Shown: positions 1 to 10,672 of the stretch, piece after piece
How the letters are laid out: every line of letters begins with the position of its first letter
Numbering within the stretch: the first letter of the stretch is position 1
Assembly (NCBI GenBank): GCA_933207985.1
Contig: OW240912.1
Coordinates: 362,751,263 to 362,815,262, forward strand
Direction of reading: 5' to 3'
Source of the DNA: Pelobates cultripes
Taxonomy: Eukaryota > Chordata > Amphibia > Anura > Pelobatidae
Length of the DNA stretch: 64,000 nt
The notes under the pieces: generated by a model
Databases searched by the model: none
Told to the model about the DNA's origin: nothing
The model's input: only the letters and a program-made list of their open reading frames with translations
Program-made: the position numbers and the translations under genes

Positions 1-338
1 CTATAGAGCACGAGAGTCCATATCTGGGTATGACTTCTTGCAACAGGAATCGTACAACTTCTCCTGCTTTTTCCGTACAGGTTGGACAAGCTTCTACCCA
101 ACCTGAGTAGGTACACACAACTACCAACAGGTAACGATATCCTCCAGATTTAGGCATTACTGTATAGTCTATTTGCAGATCTGACATGGGGAGTCCTCCC
201 ATATGCTGGACCCCAGGAGGTTTAACAGGGCCTTGTCTTGCGTTGTTCTTTGCACACAGAACACATCTTCGAATAGTGTCTTGAGTAAGATTGGATAATC
301 TTGGTATATAGGAATGTTTCCTGAGCAATTCTTCCATA
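1..338 (-). pseudogene. ERV integrase fragment (zinc-binding end and start of catalytic core)
   Basis: In the frame continuing from the RNase H side there is a CVLC pair that fits the two cysteines of the integrase HHCC zinc finger. The two histidines lie at the end of the preceding reading frame near 345-375. The core begins with a QIDY motif carrying the first catalytic Asp. The place of the second catalytic Asp, normally V-D-T-F-S-G-W, reads V-C-T-Y-S-G-W near 95-115, so that residue appears lost. The third catalytic Glu would lie beyond the window start. A frame change separates this from the RNase H ORF, so the copy cannot encode a working integrase. Confidence 0.8.
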
Positions 339-1181
339 CTATCTCCTTCCTGTATGTGTGCCTTTGTGGAAGTTCTGAACAATCTCTATAGCCAGAGATG
401 TCGGAATGACTATTCTTCCATCTTCTAACTGATACCAATTGTTCTCCAAATATTTTCCCGCTTCAGTCTTCAACCACTCCATCTCTTGAGTTGTATAAAT
501 CGGGGTCCATTGAGACAGAGGGGCCGACACAAGGGTAGCAACGTACCCCACATATTCCTCCTGTCCAGATTCAGCAGCACGCTTAGCCGCACTATATGCC
601 ATGTGATTTCCTTTTACCACATCACTATCGCCTCTCAAATGTGCTCTACAATGTATAATACTGACCTCCTTTGGCTCCCATACTGCTTCCAATAGTTGAA
701 GTATTTCAGCTGCATACTTGATTTCTTTCCCTTCCGAATTCAACAACCCTCTTTCTTTATACAAGGCTCCATGGGCATGAATGGTTAAAAAAGCATATTT
801 TGAATAAGTATATATGTTCACCTTCAACCCTTCAGCCAATTGCAAGGCCCGTGTCAGTGTAATCAATTCTGCCTTCTGTGCTGATGCCCCTTTTGACAGT
901 GGCCGTGCCTCTATCACCTTGTCTATAGTTGTTACCGCATATCCTGAATAGCGAATTCCTTCTTTCACATAGCTACTACCATCCGTATAATACTGTACAT
1001 CCGGGTTCTGGATGGGAAAGTCATGAAGGTCCGGTCGGCTTGAAAACACTTCATCCATTATCTCCAAACAATCATGTTGACTTTCAATAGCTTGTGGCAA
1101 AAGGGTAGCTGGATTCAGGGTATTAACAGTCTCAAGGTGTACTCTTGAATTTTCACATAGCATTGCTTGATATTTAGTCAT
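339..1181 (-). pseudogene. ERV RNase H and connection domain, catalytically damaged
   Basis: This 280-residue open stretch carries a type I retroviral RNase H. The first acidic residue is in YTDGSS, the Glu is in SAQKAEL, and the following TDSRYAF-type motif reads TYSKYAF. The last GNxMADxAA-type motif reads GNHMAYSAAK. Two of the four metal-binding acidic residues are therefore Tyr, and the nuclease should be dead. The C-terminal end runs into the H-x3-H of the integrase zinc finger (around HKGTHTG). It lies directly downstream of the RT reading frame, from which a stop and a frame change separate it. Confidence 0.88.
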
Positions 1182-1203
1182 TCGGCTATTGCTGAACCAA
1201 TGC

Positions 1204-2502
1204 TTAACTTTCGTAATTCAGTAGAGTCTGTACTGCATGAGGTACTCGCACGTAGAGTTCCAGACCTAATGTAAGCTTGTCAGCTTCTGCTACCAACAGG
1301 GCAGCAGCGGCCACTGCTCGCAGACAAGGTGGAAGACCACTGGCCACTGCATCCAACTGTTTGGACATGTACACGACAGGTCGTTGCCATGATCCTAAAT
1401 ACTGAGTTAGTACTCCCACAGCCATTCTTCTTTGCTTGTGTACATACAGATAGAATGGACGTGTATGATCAGGTAAACCTAGGGCTGAGGCACTCATTAG
1501 TGCTTTCTTGATATCCTCAAATCCCTTCTGTTGTTCAGTGGTCCATAGGAAGGGGTCATGTTCTGTGCCTTTTATAGCTCCATATAAGGGTTTCGCCAAT
1601 ATCGCGTAATTAGGAATCCATATCCTGCAGAATCCTGCCACTCCTAAGAATTCTCGCACCTGTCTTCTATTCTTAGGTATCGGTATCTGACATACCGCTT
1701 CTTTCCTTTCGGGTCCCATTATCCTTTGACCTTCAGAGATATGGAATCCTAAATACTTGACAGTTGACTGGCACAATTGCGCTTTCTTCCTAGATACTTT
1801 GTATCCTGCCTTCCAGAGAATTTGAAGTAGATCATAAGTTGCTTGTTGGCATATCTCTTTAGTAATTGCCGCTATCAACAAATCATCCACATACTGAAAT
1901 AACACACATTCTCCTGGGATGGACTTGAAATCTTGCAGGTCCTGGCTTAGTGCAGATCCAAATAGGGTGGGTGAATTCCTGAATGCTTGAGGTAGTCTAG
2001 TCCAAGTCATCTGACGCTTTGAACCCGTAACAGCATCTTCCCTTTGGAAGGCAAAGATACACTGACTCTCAGCAGCAATTCGAATACAAAAGAAAGCATC
2101 CTTGAGGTCTAAGACTGTAAAGTAAGTTGCCCCACCTGATATCAAGGCAAGCAGATTATAAAGGTTGGGTACAACTGGGTGTATATTAACTACCACATCA
2201 TTAACTGCTCTTAAATCTTGTACAGGACGATACTCATCTGATCCTGGCTTCTGAACAGGTAACAATGGAGTATTCCAGGGGGAAGTACAGAATTTTAGGA
2301 TACCATACCTTACGAACTTATCCAAGGTCTGTATGTTTCTCTTTGCCTTTTGAGGTATGTGGTACTGTCGTAAATTCATGGGATAGGCTCCAAGCTTCAA
2401 CTGGAGTACAAGCTTCAATATGTATAGGTGGAATATTACGGGCAAGCCCTGGTGGATTATTTTCTGCCCATACTCCTGGAATGTCAAATAGGGATTCATC
2501 AC
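1204..2502 (-). pseudogene. ERV reverse transcriptase
   Basis: RT fingers and palm are clear: SPWNTPLLPVQKPG, then DYRPVQDLR-like wording, the first catalytic Asp in VLDLKDAFF, and the active-site pair in QYVDDLL. Thumb and connection follow with LGFHIS, REFLGVAGFCR and a VVYMSKQLD block. The wording is gammaretroviral. The N-terminal part (about 2380-2502) is read in a different frame from the protease ORF it overlaps, where a pro-pol polyprotein would be continuous, so at least one frameshift lies near 2380-2400. The YVDD catalytic residues survive, but the polyprotein is broken on both sides. Confidence 0.92.
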
Positions 2503-2896
2503 TCTTAGGGTTTACACTTGTCATTATCGTGTAGAAGCGCCATTCTTGTTCCCTTGGCACCGATATCGCCATTATGCCCGATGATCCATTAAACTTCAGG
2601 GATGTCGATCCATTGGGTAAAAAGGTTATCTGGGCTTGAAGCTTTGATAATAAATCTCGTCCTAGAAGTTGGATTGGACACTCAGGCATATATAGGAATT
2701 GGTGCTTCACCAAATGGCCTCCCAGAATGCAAGTGCGACTCTTAAGAACCGGTCTAGCAGCGCTCTTCCCAGTTGCTCCTATTACTGTTATGGTTTTTCC
2801 TGAAGGAGGAGCAACTAATTTGGTCACCACGGAATGTTCATCCCCAGTATCAATCATAAAAGGACTTCTCTTTCCCTCTATTGCTACATCGACCAT
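2318..2896 (-). pseudogene. ERV aspartic protease
   Basis: The retropepsin active site reads MIDTGDEHSVV, a variant of the usual DTGAEHSVL. The flap region follows, then the conserved LLGRDLL helix near residue 80. The C-terminal 60 residues continue into what should be the RT N terminus (a VWAENNPPGLA stretch resembling the VWAE-type start of gammaretroviral RT), but the frame is lost before the RT core. The Asp-Thr-Gly triad is intact. Confidence 0.88.
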
Positions 2897-2910
2897 AGGC
2901 TCCGCTCGGC

Positions 2911-3255
2911 CTAGGGTGATGGAGCACGGTCGGTATCAATAGTCCTCCATAACAGTGTCAGCCAGATCCACACAATCACAATCCTCTCTTTCTCTAGGTC
3001 TCTGTGTGGGTGGATAATATTGTCCCCTTGAACACTTCCTCTATTATTCCCACTATTTCCTCCCAAACTTCCTCTTCCTCTGCCTCTATAGTTACCACCA
3101 TAACCTCCCCGCACTCTTCTCTCTTCTTGTCGGTCATTTTCATAATGCTCTCTCTGTGGGCATTCATTCCTCCAATGTCCTTCCTCTCTACAGTATGCAC
3201 ACTGATTCCTGCTTAGTGGTCCCCTACTCAACCTATTTTCAACTCCTCTATTCAC
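2911..3255 (-). pseudogene. ERV nucleocapsid with a single CCHC zinc knuckle
   Basis: The single zinc knuckle reads CAYCREEGHWRNEC, an exact C-x2-C-x4-H-x4-C. A glycine/arginine-rich tail with RGGYGG and RGRGRG runs follows, fitting an RNA-packaging nucleocapsid. One knuckle rather than two supports gammaretroviral affinity. It overlaps the capsid ORF by a few bases in another frame, so the Gag reading frame is broken here. It leads into protease after a short gap. Confidence 0.88.
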
Positions 3256-3598
3256 CTCCCTTCCTCTCTAAACTTGTAAAAGCTACTGCTACCATATCTG
3301 CCTTCTTCCTCAATTTACGTTCTTCTTCCCTCTTTGTCTCTTTTTCTCTATTCATGTATACTTTATTCGCAATCTCCATCAACTGTGATATAGACATCCC
3401 TACAAATCCCTCTAACTTCTGTAATTTCCTTTTTATATCACCTCGGGCCTGGCTGACAAAGGCTGAGTTAACCATTCGGGAATTCTCAGGAGCCTCTGGA
3501 TTAAAAGGAGTATACAATCTGTATGCCTCCAGTAATCTTTCATAAAAGGCACTAGGTGACTCGTCAGCTTTCTGCAACACCTCAGCCGTCTTTGACAT
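3248..3598 (-). pseudogene. ERV capsid C-terminal domain
   Basis: The major homology region and its surroundings are recognisable: a DESPSAFYERLLEAY motif followed by a YTPFNPEAPEN stretch. Downstream are RKLQKLEGF and a long charged helix rich in Lys, Glu and Arg, as in gammaretroviral p30. It is separated from the N-terminal capsid half by a frame change and stop near 3600-3625. Confidence 0.85.
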
Positions 3599-3622
3599 AT
3601 TGATTGCCTTTTTCCCTCCTGC

Positions 3623-3967
3623 CTACATGCCAGCAATAATGGCTTCCCTATAAGCTCTTAAATGGGGCATATCAGCGCCATTAATATTCCAGTTCGGATC
3701 CACATTCGGGTAATGGGCTGTAGCCCATACAGCCGGATTGGCCTGGTTCTGAACACAGGCCGCTTCCTCAAGCGATTTAATACCCGCTTGATTAATCCAA
3801 GTCCTTTCCTCATTTTTAAATAAAGTCAATAGTAATTGCTGGCAATCAGCCCAAGTAGGATTGTGGGTTTGTATGATTGAGGCAACCAAATCTGTCATGG
3901 CTTGAGGCTTATCGGTATATGAAGAGTTATGTGTCTTCCAATTAAATAAGTCAGTTGTAGTGAAGGG
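3623..3967 (-). pseudogene. ERV capsid N-terminal domain, cut by an LTR insertion
   Basis: The start of p30 is visible as FTTTDLFNWK and then NPTWADCQQLL, both hallmark gammaretroviral capsid wording. The open stretch runs a few codons into the inserted LTR, so the true viral sequence ends at 3967. The rest of the capsid start (a VYVPF motif) lies on the far side of the LTR, just beyond 4898. The five bases AAGGG are present on both sides of the LTR. Confidence 0.88.
3963..3967. repeat. Target-site duplication AAGGG, left copy (right copy 4894-4898)
   Basis: Five identical bases flank the LTR at 3968-4893. Five bases is a usual integration duplication length for several retroviral groups. 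Confidence 0.85.
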
Positions 3968-4893
3968 TGTAGCGGATGGCACTGGGCTGTCCTAAGAATT
4001 GCATAGGTTTTAACTGCATTCGTCTAAATGGCAAGTTATATGTGTATAAATGTATTGTATTCGTCTGATTGTTCGGTAGAATCATTCTAACAAATAAGGG
4101 AATGAAACTACCGAACAGTCAGACCTCCTCGGTGTGAAGTGTGCCTTCATTTACCCGTTGCAACATTGTTACGAACGGGTAATTGACAAGCTGAGCAGTA
4201 GTCCTTTGTTCTCGGGGGTGGCCGCCATTCGGGAAACGAACACGTGGCGGCGGCCATTTTAAAACTCCCGAACAGTGGTGTTTTGCCATCGAGTGTCGTA
4301 CACTCAACTAGGCGAACACCGTTGAGACCTCCACAAGCCCGGTCCGTTCGGTTTCAACCGAACGAGGGGATTAAGGCGAACCCTCCCTAGTCTCTGTAAC
4401 TGGAGGCTTTCGTGTAATTTATTCCCTTGTTCCCTCCATAAATTTCCCGAACCCCTGGTCTGATCTGGGTGATTTTTGGATATGTTGTTCACCCAGATCA
4501 GGGCTACCAGGGGATGTATAATTTAAAGCGGTACCCCTAGGTTTAGGGGTACATCCAGAAATGGGGGGAATTGGTGTCCTGGATAAGGGGATTATGATGC
4601 AGGCTGAGGGGAGGAGATGTGTGGGAGGTTACCAAAACAGGATTGGCTACTGTACTAATGAATGGAAATCCCTCCCTTGCATGGGAGCATGCTTTATAAG
4701 GCCACTGTATGAATAAATCTTTAATTCTGCTCCTGATACTGTGTGTCGTCCAGTTATTGGGAGTGCTGTTGGGATACTGCTGTATTATTTTGCCTGCTGG
4801 ATACTTTGCCCTATGGATTTATAATTGCTTGTTCCTGAGCCTCACTGGGATCTAAAGTGGAGATAGGCTGTGTAATACCAGCTCTCCGCTACA
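3968..4893 (+). mobile_element. Solo LTR, 926 bp, inserted in the ERV gag
   Basis: It starts TGTAGCGGA and ends TCCGCTACA, a 9-bp perfect inverted terminus with the TG...CA ends of an LTR, flanked by a 5-bp duplication (AAGGG). A TATA-like box (TTTATAAG, 4693-4700) sits 12 bases before an AATAAA (4712-4717). This puts the promoter/poly(A) region near 4690-4720 and about 175 bases of R-U5 after it, and fixes the plus orientation. The U3 contains a perfect 12-bp stem (4461-4472 with 4489-4500) and a CpG-rich GGCGGCGGCCAT segment. Both features recur in the LTR at 42043-42952. No internal viral sequence of this second element remains, so it is a solo LTR. Confidence 0.85.
4461..4500 (+). other. 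Hairpin in LTR U3 (12-bp perfect stem, 16-nt loop)
   Basis: TGATCTGGGTGA pairs with TCACCCAGATCA around a 16-base loop. The same stem (10 bp) with a 16-base loop matching at 13 of 16 positions is found on the minus strand at 42553-42588. The function is unknown; it could be a protein-binding palindrome or an RNA structure. Confidence 0.7.
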
Positions 4894-5724
4894 AAGGGAA
4901 CATAGACAAATACAGGGTCTGCATGTTGCAATTGACCATTATCGTCAACGTGTGTTGGGCCCGGTGAGAGGCATTTAGTAATGTCGGGGTTGGAGGGTAC
5001 CAGTTATCTGTCGGGTTAATACAGGGCTTTGGTGAGGTTGTTTAGTATTAATTTCCAGTCTAGGGGTAGTGAGACAAGGAAATGGGGACAACTGATTTTC
5101 ACTAAACAAAAGGTCAGTTAACAGGATATTCCGGGCCGAGCTGGGAGGAGCCTGACCAGGAACCAGAAATGATGTTAGATCCGGATATGCAGAACTAATG
5201 GAGGTAGGCACCGGAAGGGGAGGGCTTAAGGTAAGTGGGCTTGGCTCTGAGCTGGATGAATGAGTGGGAGGAGACACTAGTGTACGGGGAGTGGCAACAC
5301 TGGCAACACCTCCTCTAGCCTTGGAGGAGGGGTAAGGGGGTGGTAGAGGAAGCTCAGACTCAGTGGGCGTATCTAAAATGGGCAGAGTTGCGGCGCTGAT
5401 GGACAGGCGAGTCCTGGCCACCATGAGGCGACATTGCTCCTCGTGGCATACTTTATGCCATTTGGGCAATCCTTCCACAACCTGTTTCCAACAATCAATG
5501 TACGGAAACTGATGGTAAAATTCAGGCCTACTAGATACAGCCACGTGTACACGCTGCACTAGATTTGGATCAAGACTACCACGTGGAGGCCATTCTCTGC
5601 TACACAGCGTAGTCAGACGCTTTGGGGATAATTTTACCCCAAAATCACAAACATTGTATCCCTTTGCAAAATTGTTTAGCATACATGACAAGGGATCAAT
5701 TATCTTTGAATCAGACGCACCCAT
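4894..5724 (-). pseudogene. ERV matrix/p12 Gag N-terminal region
   Basis: The chosen start is the ATG at 5724, giving M-G-A-S, a myristoylation-type N terminus. An upstream in-frame non-ATG extension is less likely. The matrix domain (about residues 1-110) is followed by a Pro/Ser-rich p12-like part with a PPPY late-domain motif near residue 130. The frame stops at 4975. A neighbouring frame continues from about 4990 to the LTR with the VYVPF start of capsid, so one frameshift lies near 4980-4990. Confidence 0.85.
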
Positions 5725-6404
5725 ACTTAGCAACGCAGCGTCAAATTCAAAAGAAACACAACAAACACACTCCCAACAGTCACACCTGTTTCCCTGGCAA
5801 CATCACCACGTGGCACAGTTACTAGGCCAAACACACACAAAAACACACGGAGAATTCTCATGCACACAGTGATAACACAACGTCTTCACACACAAAGATT
5901 CACCAAACACTAGATACTTATCTCTGTAACTATAGCTCAAACCCTGCAATCATCCACGCAGTAAATCAACTTTCAATTACCCGACTATAACACACTCCAG
6001 TAACATTGTCTTTACAATCAGTAGTTATGGTACGGTTAGCAAGTGGTTATGGTACAGTTTTAGAATCACAGGTCAAGTAGTAACAGTTATGGTGTTACAC
6101 ATATAACACAAAACAACGGGTTTTTAGTAGTTATATACACAATGTCAGTAATTATAATATATGTTAGTGGTTATGGTACCATGCACTATTATACAGTTAT
6201 ACACAGAATTTATACTCCCACTAGACAGCAGAGCTCAAGCTTTCTAGCCAGACATAAAATTTAACCAATTCACCAGTTCACGAACTACAGTATATCTAAC
6301 AATATTTACAATAATCCCAACTATTCTTATTGGCCAGCACCTTGAGAACTATCGAATTATTTACATCAAGATTCGGTTACTCTACGCTGCCCAAGCACCA
6401 CATA
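5725..6404 (-). other. Presumed ERV 5' leader, no LTR recognised
   Basis: AT-rich sequence upstream of the matrix start with short repeated phrases such as the ATGGTAC/GTACCAT-like words at 6026-6180. No TATA-poly(A) pair, primer-binding site or terminal TG...CA was recognised. Its assignment to the ERV rests on position only. Confidence 0.4.
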
Positions 6405-6665
6405 TAGCCTCTAGTGGCTGTCTCCGTGAGAATGCTTTCTTGTGGACTGACTGAATGCTCGCGCTGCCCCTTTCGCGCATTCGCATTCAGCCGATGACGG
6501 GGAAAGGAGGAGGAGAGCCCCCGGCACTGGAAAAAAGGTAAGGGATTAACCCCTTCCTCACCCTAGAGCCCGGCAGGAGGGGGGCCCTGAGGTTTGAGGG
6601 GAACCCAAAGACCCTATAGAGCCAGGAAAATGAGTATGTTTTCCTGGCACTATAGTGGTCCTTTA
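6405..6665. mobile_element. Truncated TTAA-flanked MITE
   Basis: The right end reads CACTATAGTGGTCCTTTAA, the same terminus as the full copy at 44512-44972. The left part (CCTCTAGTGGCTGTCTC) matches an internal segment of that copy (CCTCTAGCGGCTGTC), so the left terminus is missing. TTAA targets are used by piggyBac-like and Kolobok-like transposases; which class applies here is not decided. Confidence 0.7.
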
Positions 6666-7304
6666 AGCTGAATTGGGAAGTCTGTGATTGGAGAGCTACA
6701 GAAAGTCTGAGCTGGGTAAGAAGTAGTGAACTTGCAAAAGCGCAAAAGGATGGCTCAAAATGGTAGCAGGCAAGAGATGTGCAGCTTTTGCAAACTGTTT
6801 TTATATATACCCAAATTAAATAATGCCTAATTTAATGCTGGCATGTGTTAATTGGGGGCATGTCTATTAAACCATGATTTTTATTTGTGTTGTATTTGGG
6901 TAGTGGAGTGTTGCTTTAAATGAAAACATGAAAAATAGATAAAATTTTTGGTCTAGGACAGACTAATATCCTAAAATTAGTCTCTTGTTCCTTTTAAGCT
7001 ACTATACATACTATACTGTCCTGGAGTTGATCCCTATTGTATTAACCCTTCTAATTTGAGCTGCATTTATCTTACAAAAATAGCTTGATAGGATACTGAG
7101 TTGTAGAGAGTAAGATTTCATGCATACACTGTACTGGTCAAACTGTTAACTGTCTTGATCAAATGCAAAGTTCACTGTTGGACTAAAGATTAAGATAATT
7201 AGAAATTACTTTAGAGCAGCGTTTTCCATTTGGTGTTCCGCGACCACACAATTAAGTGTGTCTTAATTTCTGTGTGTATATGTCAGTGTGTATATTAATG
7301 TGTA
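6666..7304. other. Unassigned AT-rich intergenic DNA
   Basis: No coding potential, terminal repeats or RNA gene was recognised. Confidence 0.5.
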
Positions 7305-8113
7305 CCGTATATACTCGTGTATAAGTCAAGTGCAGTTTTGTGACCAACAATTGTGAAATATGCTATGCCTCGTGGATAAGTCGAGGGTAAAACTTGGGGC
7401 TATGAAATTCTGTGATTTTTATAATTATATACACACACACTCATACAAACACACACACTGCATTATATATACACACACACTCATACAAATACACACTCTG
7501 CATTATATACACACACACTCTGCATTATATACACACACACACACTCATACAAACACACACTCTGCATTATATATACACACACACTCATACAAACACACAC
7601 TCTGCATTATATACACACACACACTCATACAAACACACACTCTGCATTATATACACACACTCTGTGTATATAATGCAGAGTGTGTGTTTGTGTAGTGTGT
7701 GTGAACTAGGTGGGGAGGGCATTTTTATTATTTTAATTTTTTTTATTTTAATATTATTATTATTTTTATTATTTTAATTTTATTTTGTCCCCCCTCCCTG
7801 CTTGTTAACTGGTCAGGGAGGAGGGCTATCTTAATCCCTGGTGGTCCAGTGGCATGGGCTGTGAAGTGGGGGGGCCGGCAGGAAGCATTTACTTACCTTT
7901 CCTGCAGCTCCTGTCAGCTCCCTTCTCCTCCGTTCCGGTCAGCTCCACTGTAAGTCTTCGGTCTGGTTGCCGCGCGGATCGTTGCCATGGCTCTGACGGC
8001 CGCGGCTCTCTAAGTTGCCATAATACAGACAGTGACTCGAGTATAAGTCGAGTGGGGGTTTTTAAGCACAAAAAATGTGCTGAAAAACTAGACTTATACT
8101 CGAGTATATACTG
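7305..8113. mobile_element. TA-flanked MITE, large copy (809 bp) with internal microsatellites
   Basis: The ends are inverted: CCGTATATACTCGTGTATAAG on the left and the complement of CAGTATATACTCGAGTATAAG on the right, each next to a TA dinucleotide. TA target duplications suggest a Tc1/mariner-type mobiliser. The interior holds a CACACACTCATACAAA/GCATTATATA tandem array (about 7430-7700), an A/T-rich run and a GC-rich block (7790-8040). It shares both ends and the flanking 100 bp with the shorter inverted copy at 41009-41356. Confidence 0.8.
7430..7700. repeat. Compound tandem repeat inside the TA-MITE
   Basis: Units of about 40-55 bp combine (AC)n, CATACAAA and a GCATTATATA core, repeated about six times. 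The last 20 bases invert the phase (TATATAATGCAGAG), making a local palindrome. Confidence 0.85.
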
Positions 8114-8164
8114 TATGTATGTGTCAATGTTTTTATGTGTGTTAATTTGTTTGTGTATGTATGT

Positions 8165-8560
8165 ACGTGGCATACGTACAGCAATCATATCCGAGCAATC
8201 ATATCCGAGCAATCAAACACCCTCCCAGCAATCAAACACGTATATGTGCATACATCCCAGCAATCAAACACAAATACAACACGCAAACACACTCCTGCAA
8301 ACACAAACATTACATACAAAAACCCCTGGATTCAAATTTCAAATTTATATACAAACACTCAAACACCAATACTACACACAAATGTACATCCGCATTTAAA
8401 AGCTAACACTACATCCAAGTGCACCCCTCCACGCAAATGCAAACATTACTTCCAAACACACCCCTGCACGCAAATACAAACATTACATACAAACACACCC
8501 CTGTATCAACACGCTAACATTATATACAAACACCAACTGTACACACAAAAGCACACCTGC
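8165..8560 (+). repeat. Degenerate A/C-rich minisatellite
   Basis: Repeats of CAATCATATCCGAG, then CAATCAAACAC and ACAAACATTACATAC-type units. Open frames across it are low-complexity Thr/Asn/His strings and are not taken as genes. Confidence 0.7.
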
Positions 8561-9541
8561 TCCTACGTACTACTATCTGTTTACTATCTGCGCTACTGCG
8601 CAAAACATTTTTGGGGGTTCCACATCGTTAACGCATTATGTCGAATGGTTCCACAGGAAAAATTAATTGGGAACCTTTGCTTTAGAGCTACGTCATGCAG
8701 AAATCAAAAAGGTATAAAAATAATTTTTAAATATTTCTATCTCACAGGCATCATAAAATTCTATGGTCCTTTACACTCTATTCTCTCATTACTATTTCAG
8801 AATAGAATTTTATTCACCGACCGTTTGAAAAAAAGACCTGTGCCACAGTTATTCATGGATAGATTGGAATCTTTGTGATATACTACGTATATGCAACAAC
8901 AAAATCTTTAAGATAAGGTTTTATTTGACATAGAGCTTTACTGTTACGTAAAACCTTGTGCTTTAAACATCTGTCTTTAGATGTAATGCAGAGTAGGTAT
9001 GAGCTTTTGCTATCGTGATGAGACTGATGAGGTTGTTGCCATGTCAGTTTGACAATAGATAGCAATGTGATATATGATATTTTTGTCAATTTCTGTGTCC
9101 TAAGAGCATGAAACCTGAGAGTCCTCTAAAAGGATTGTATTTTCTCCTGTAACATGACAAAGAAATCAGTATGATCGATACAATACATAGGAGATCCAAA
9201 AAAAACCTTATTTCACCATTAACCTGTCTTGTGACCTTTGGCTTTGCAAGCCTTGTAACTCTTTCAAAGATTACTTTGCCAAAACTCACCCTTATTAAAT
9301 CACAAAACATTATTTCCAGAAAGGTTGCAGAATATTGTTTCATAAAGGGCTTCAAACAGAAAATGAAAGACACAGTACAGTTGGTGATGAGTAACCATTT
9401 TTAAAATTGTATTGCCTTTGCATTAGAGCAGTGTTATTACGAATGGGTGCGGTAAATATACTGGGCTCCCACCCAGGCTGGTAATTAAAGTGGAATCATA
9501 ATTTTTCTGGATATTATGCAACTGAATAAAAAGATGTTTGT

Positions 9542-9572
<31 letters not shown>

Positions 9573-10060
9573 AACTTAGTGAGGATATGATATTGTGTAT
9601 CTGCCCATCTTATTAACTTCATCTATGTGAGTACTGGAATTTTAATGTCAAGGGTCCTGCTCAGCTCTACTACTGAAGTCAATGAATGGGAAAAACAGGG
9701 ACACCGAAGAGGGAAAGAGACACAAATAGGTAGGGAAACAAAAAGAGAAAATGGAACAATGTGGGAGAACCAAGACATATGAAGTTGTGGCGCGAGAGAG
9801 ATAAGTAAATGGGTGATGGGTAGAAAAACACAATCAAGAGAAATGGAGGAGAGAGAGAATGCAAATAGATGGTGAGAAGCTCTCTTAGGTAGACACAAAA
9901 ACAAACAGGGGAATGTGGTGAGAAGGGATACAGGTGATGGGAAATGGTGAGGCACAGACACAAGTTGGGCAAGATTCTAAGACAGAGACACAATTGGGGA
10001 AACAGAGACACAAAAGTGGAGGTGCTGATCAAGTCAAGTCAGATTTAGACCCCCCCAAAA
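8561..10060. other. Unassigned DNA with a GT microsatellite (9537-9571) and a purine-rich tract (9690-10020)
   Basis: The GT run and the GAGA/ACAAAA-rich tract explain most open frames on both strands. No homology to a known protein was recognised. Confidence 0.55.
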
Positions 10061-10281
10061 AAATATTTTCAGCACTCTCGTATTTCAACAATATGTTGGT
10101 GCAGCTGGGTTGAGTTTCTGTACCGAAAAAACTGATTTAGAAACTTGATCAGATGAACCGTAAGATAAACAGGTGGTCAGTCAGTGTACTGCAAAATATA
10201 TAAATATATAATATAATATATATTTTGCAATACATTGATAGGAGCATTTTCCTGCCATTTGTTTCACAGCTCAAAGTAAGA

Positions 10282-10423
10282 AAAACTAACCAATAGAGGG
10301 CAAAAGAGGAGCAGAAGTAAAACAAAATCTATATTCATATATCATATATTTAATAAATATAGAATATATAGTAAATATAGATTTATTTTTTTTACTGCTC
10401 CTCATTCTTTCCCTCTATTGCCC
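10282..10423. mobile_element. Small fold-back element
   Basis: Arms of about 40 bp are inverted: AATAGAGGGCAAAAGAGGAG on the left and the complement of CTCCTCATTCTTTCCCTCTATT on the right. A central AT-rich palindromic loop lies between them. No target duplication was resolved. Confidence 0.6.
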
Positions 10424-10672
10424 ACTTTTCATTTTATCTGTCAATAAAACCAACATTTAGTGACTGCCCCTAAGCCATCAATCATGTCTTTTTTTGGCAC
10501 CAGTGATGATTCCCAAAATGAACATGCTCGGCCATCACCTGATCAGGCCAAATTCAGACAAATTCAAGTTCTGATCTAAAAAAATCTCCAAGTTTAGTCA
10601 GAACCTTTATCCTTTCCCATGCATATGGGTGTGTTGTAAAGTGTGAAGGCCTTACTGTGAAGTAGTGTAAAG

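Larger units (their letters stand above)
1..6404 (-). mobile_element. Gammaretrovirus-like endogenous retrovirus, decayed, 3' part off the window
   Basis: Read on the minus strand, the order is leader, matrix, capsid, nucleocapsid, protease, RT, RNase H, integrase. This is the gag-pro-pol order of a simple retrovirus. One CCHC zinc knuckle, a PPPY late motif and RT/capsid wording close to murine leukaemia-type viruses place it with gammaretroviruses. Every coding region is frameshifted or interrupted. No envelope gene or 3' LTR is visible because the window starts inside integrase, and no 5' LTR was recognised upstream of gag. A plus-strand solo LTR at 3968-4893 interrupts gag. The outer boundary near 6404 is an estimate, set by the start of MITE-related sequence. 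Confidence 0.9.

Noticed and set aside
4069..4118. TGTTCGGTAG and CTACCGAACA inverted pair, first thought to be LTR ends
   Set aside because: No duplication fits them, and the true LTR ends with a 5-bp duplication lie at 3968 and 4893. It is an internal palindrome.
3968..4120. A minus-strand frame in the LTR reading like LPFRRMQLKPMQFLGQP, at first taken for gag
   Set aside because: Once the AAGGG duplication and the TGTAGCGGA/TCCGCTACA ends were found, this stretch lies inside the inserted LTR; the resemblance is chance.
7360..7777. Two plus-strand frames of 111 and 121 residues rich in His, Thr and Tyr
   Set aside because: They are translations of the CACACA/CATACAAA tandem array inside a MITE.
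8811..8878. Possible exon after TATTTCAG reading NRILFTDRLKKRPVP before a TGA
   Set aside because: No homology, no second exon and no conservation argument; too short to support.
9017..9060. CTGATGAG word, first considered as a hammerhead ribozyme core
   Set aside because: No GAAA partner and no three-stem fold could be drawn around it.
9623..10032. Overlapping minus-strand frames of up to 117 residues
   Set aside because: All three frames are open because the sequence is purine-rich; residues are Ser/Phe/Leu/Cys strings typical of such tracts.
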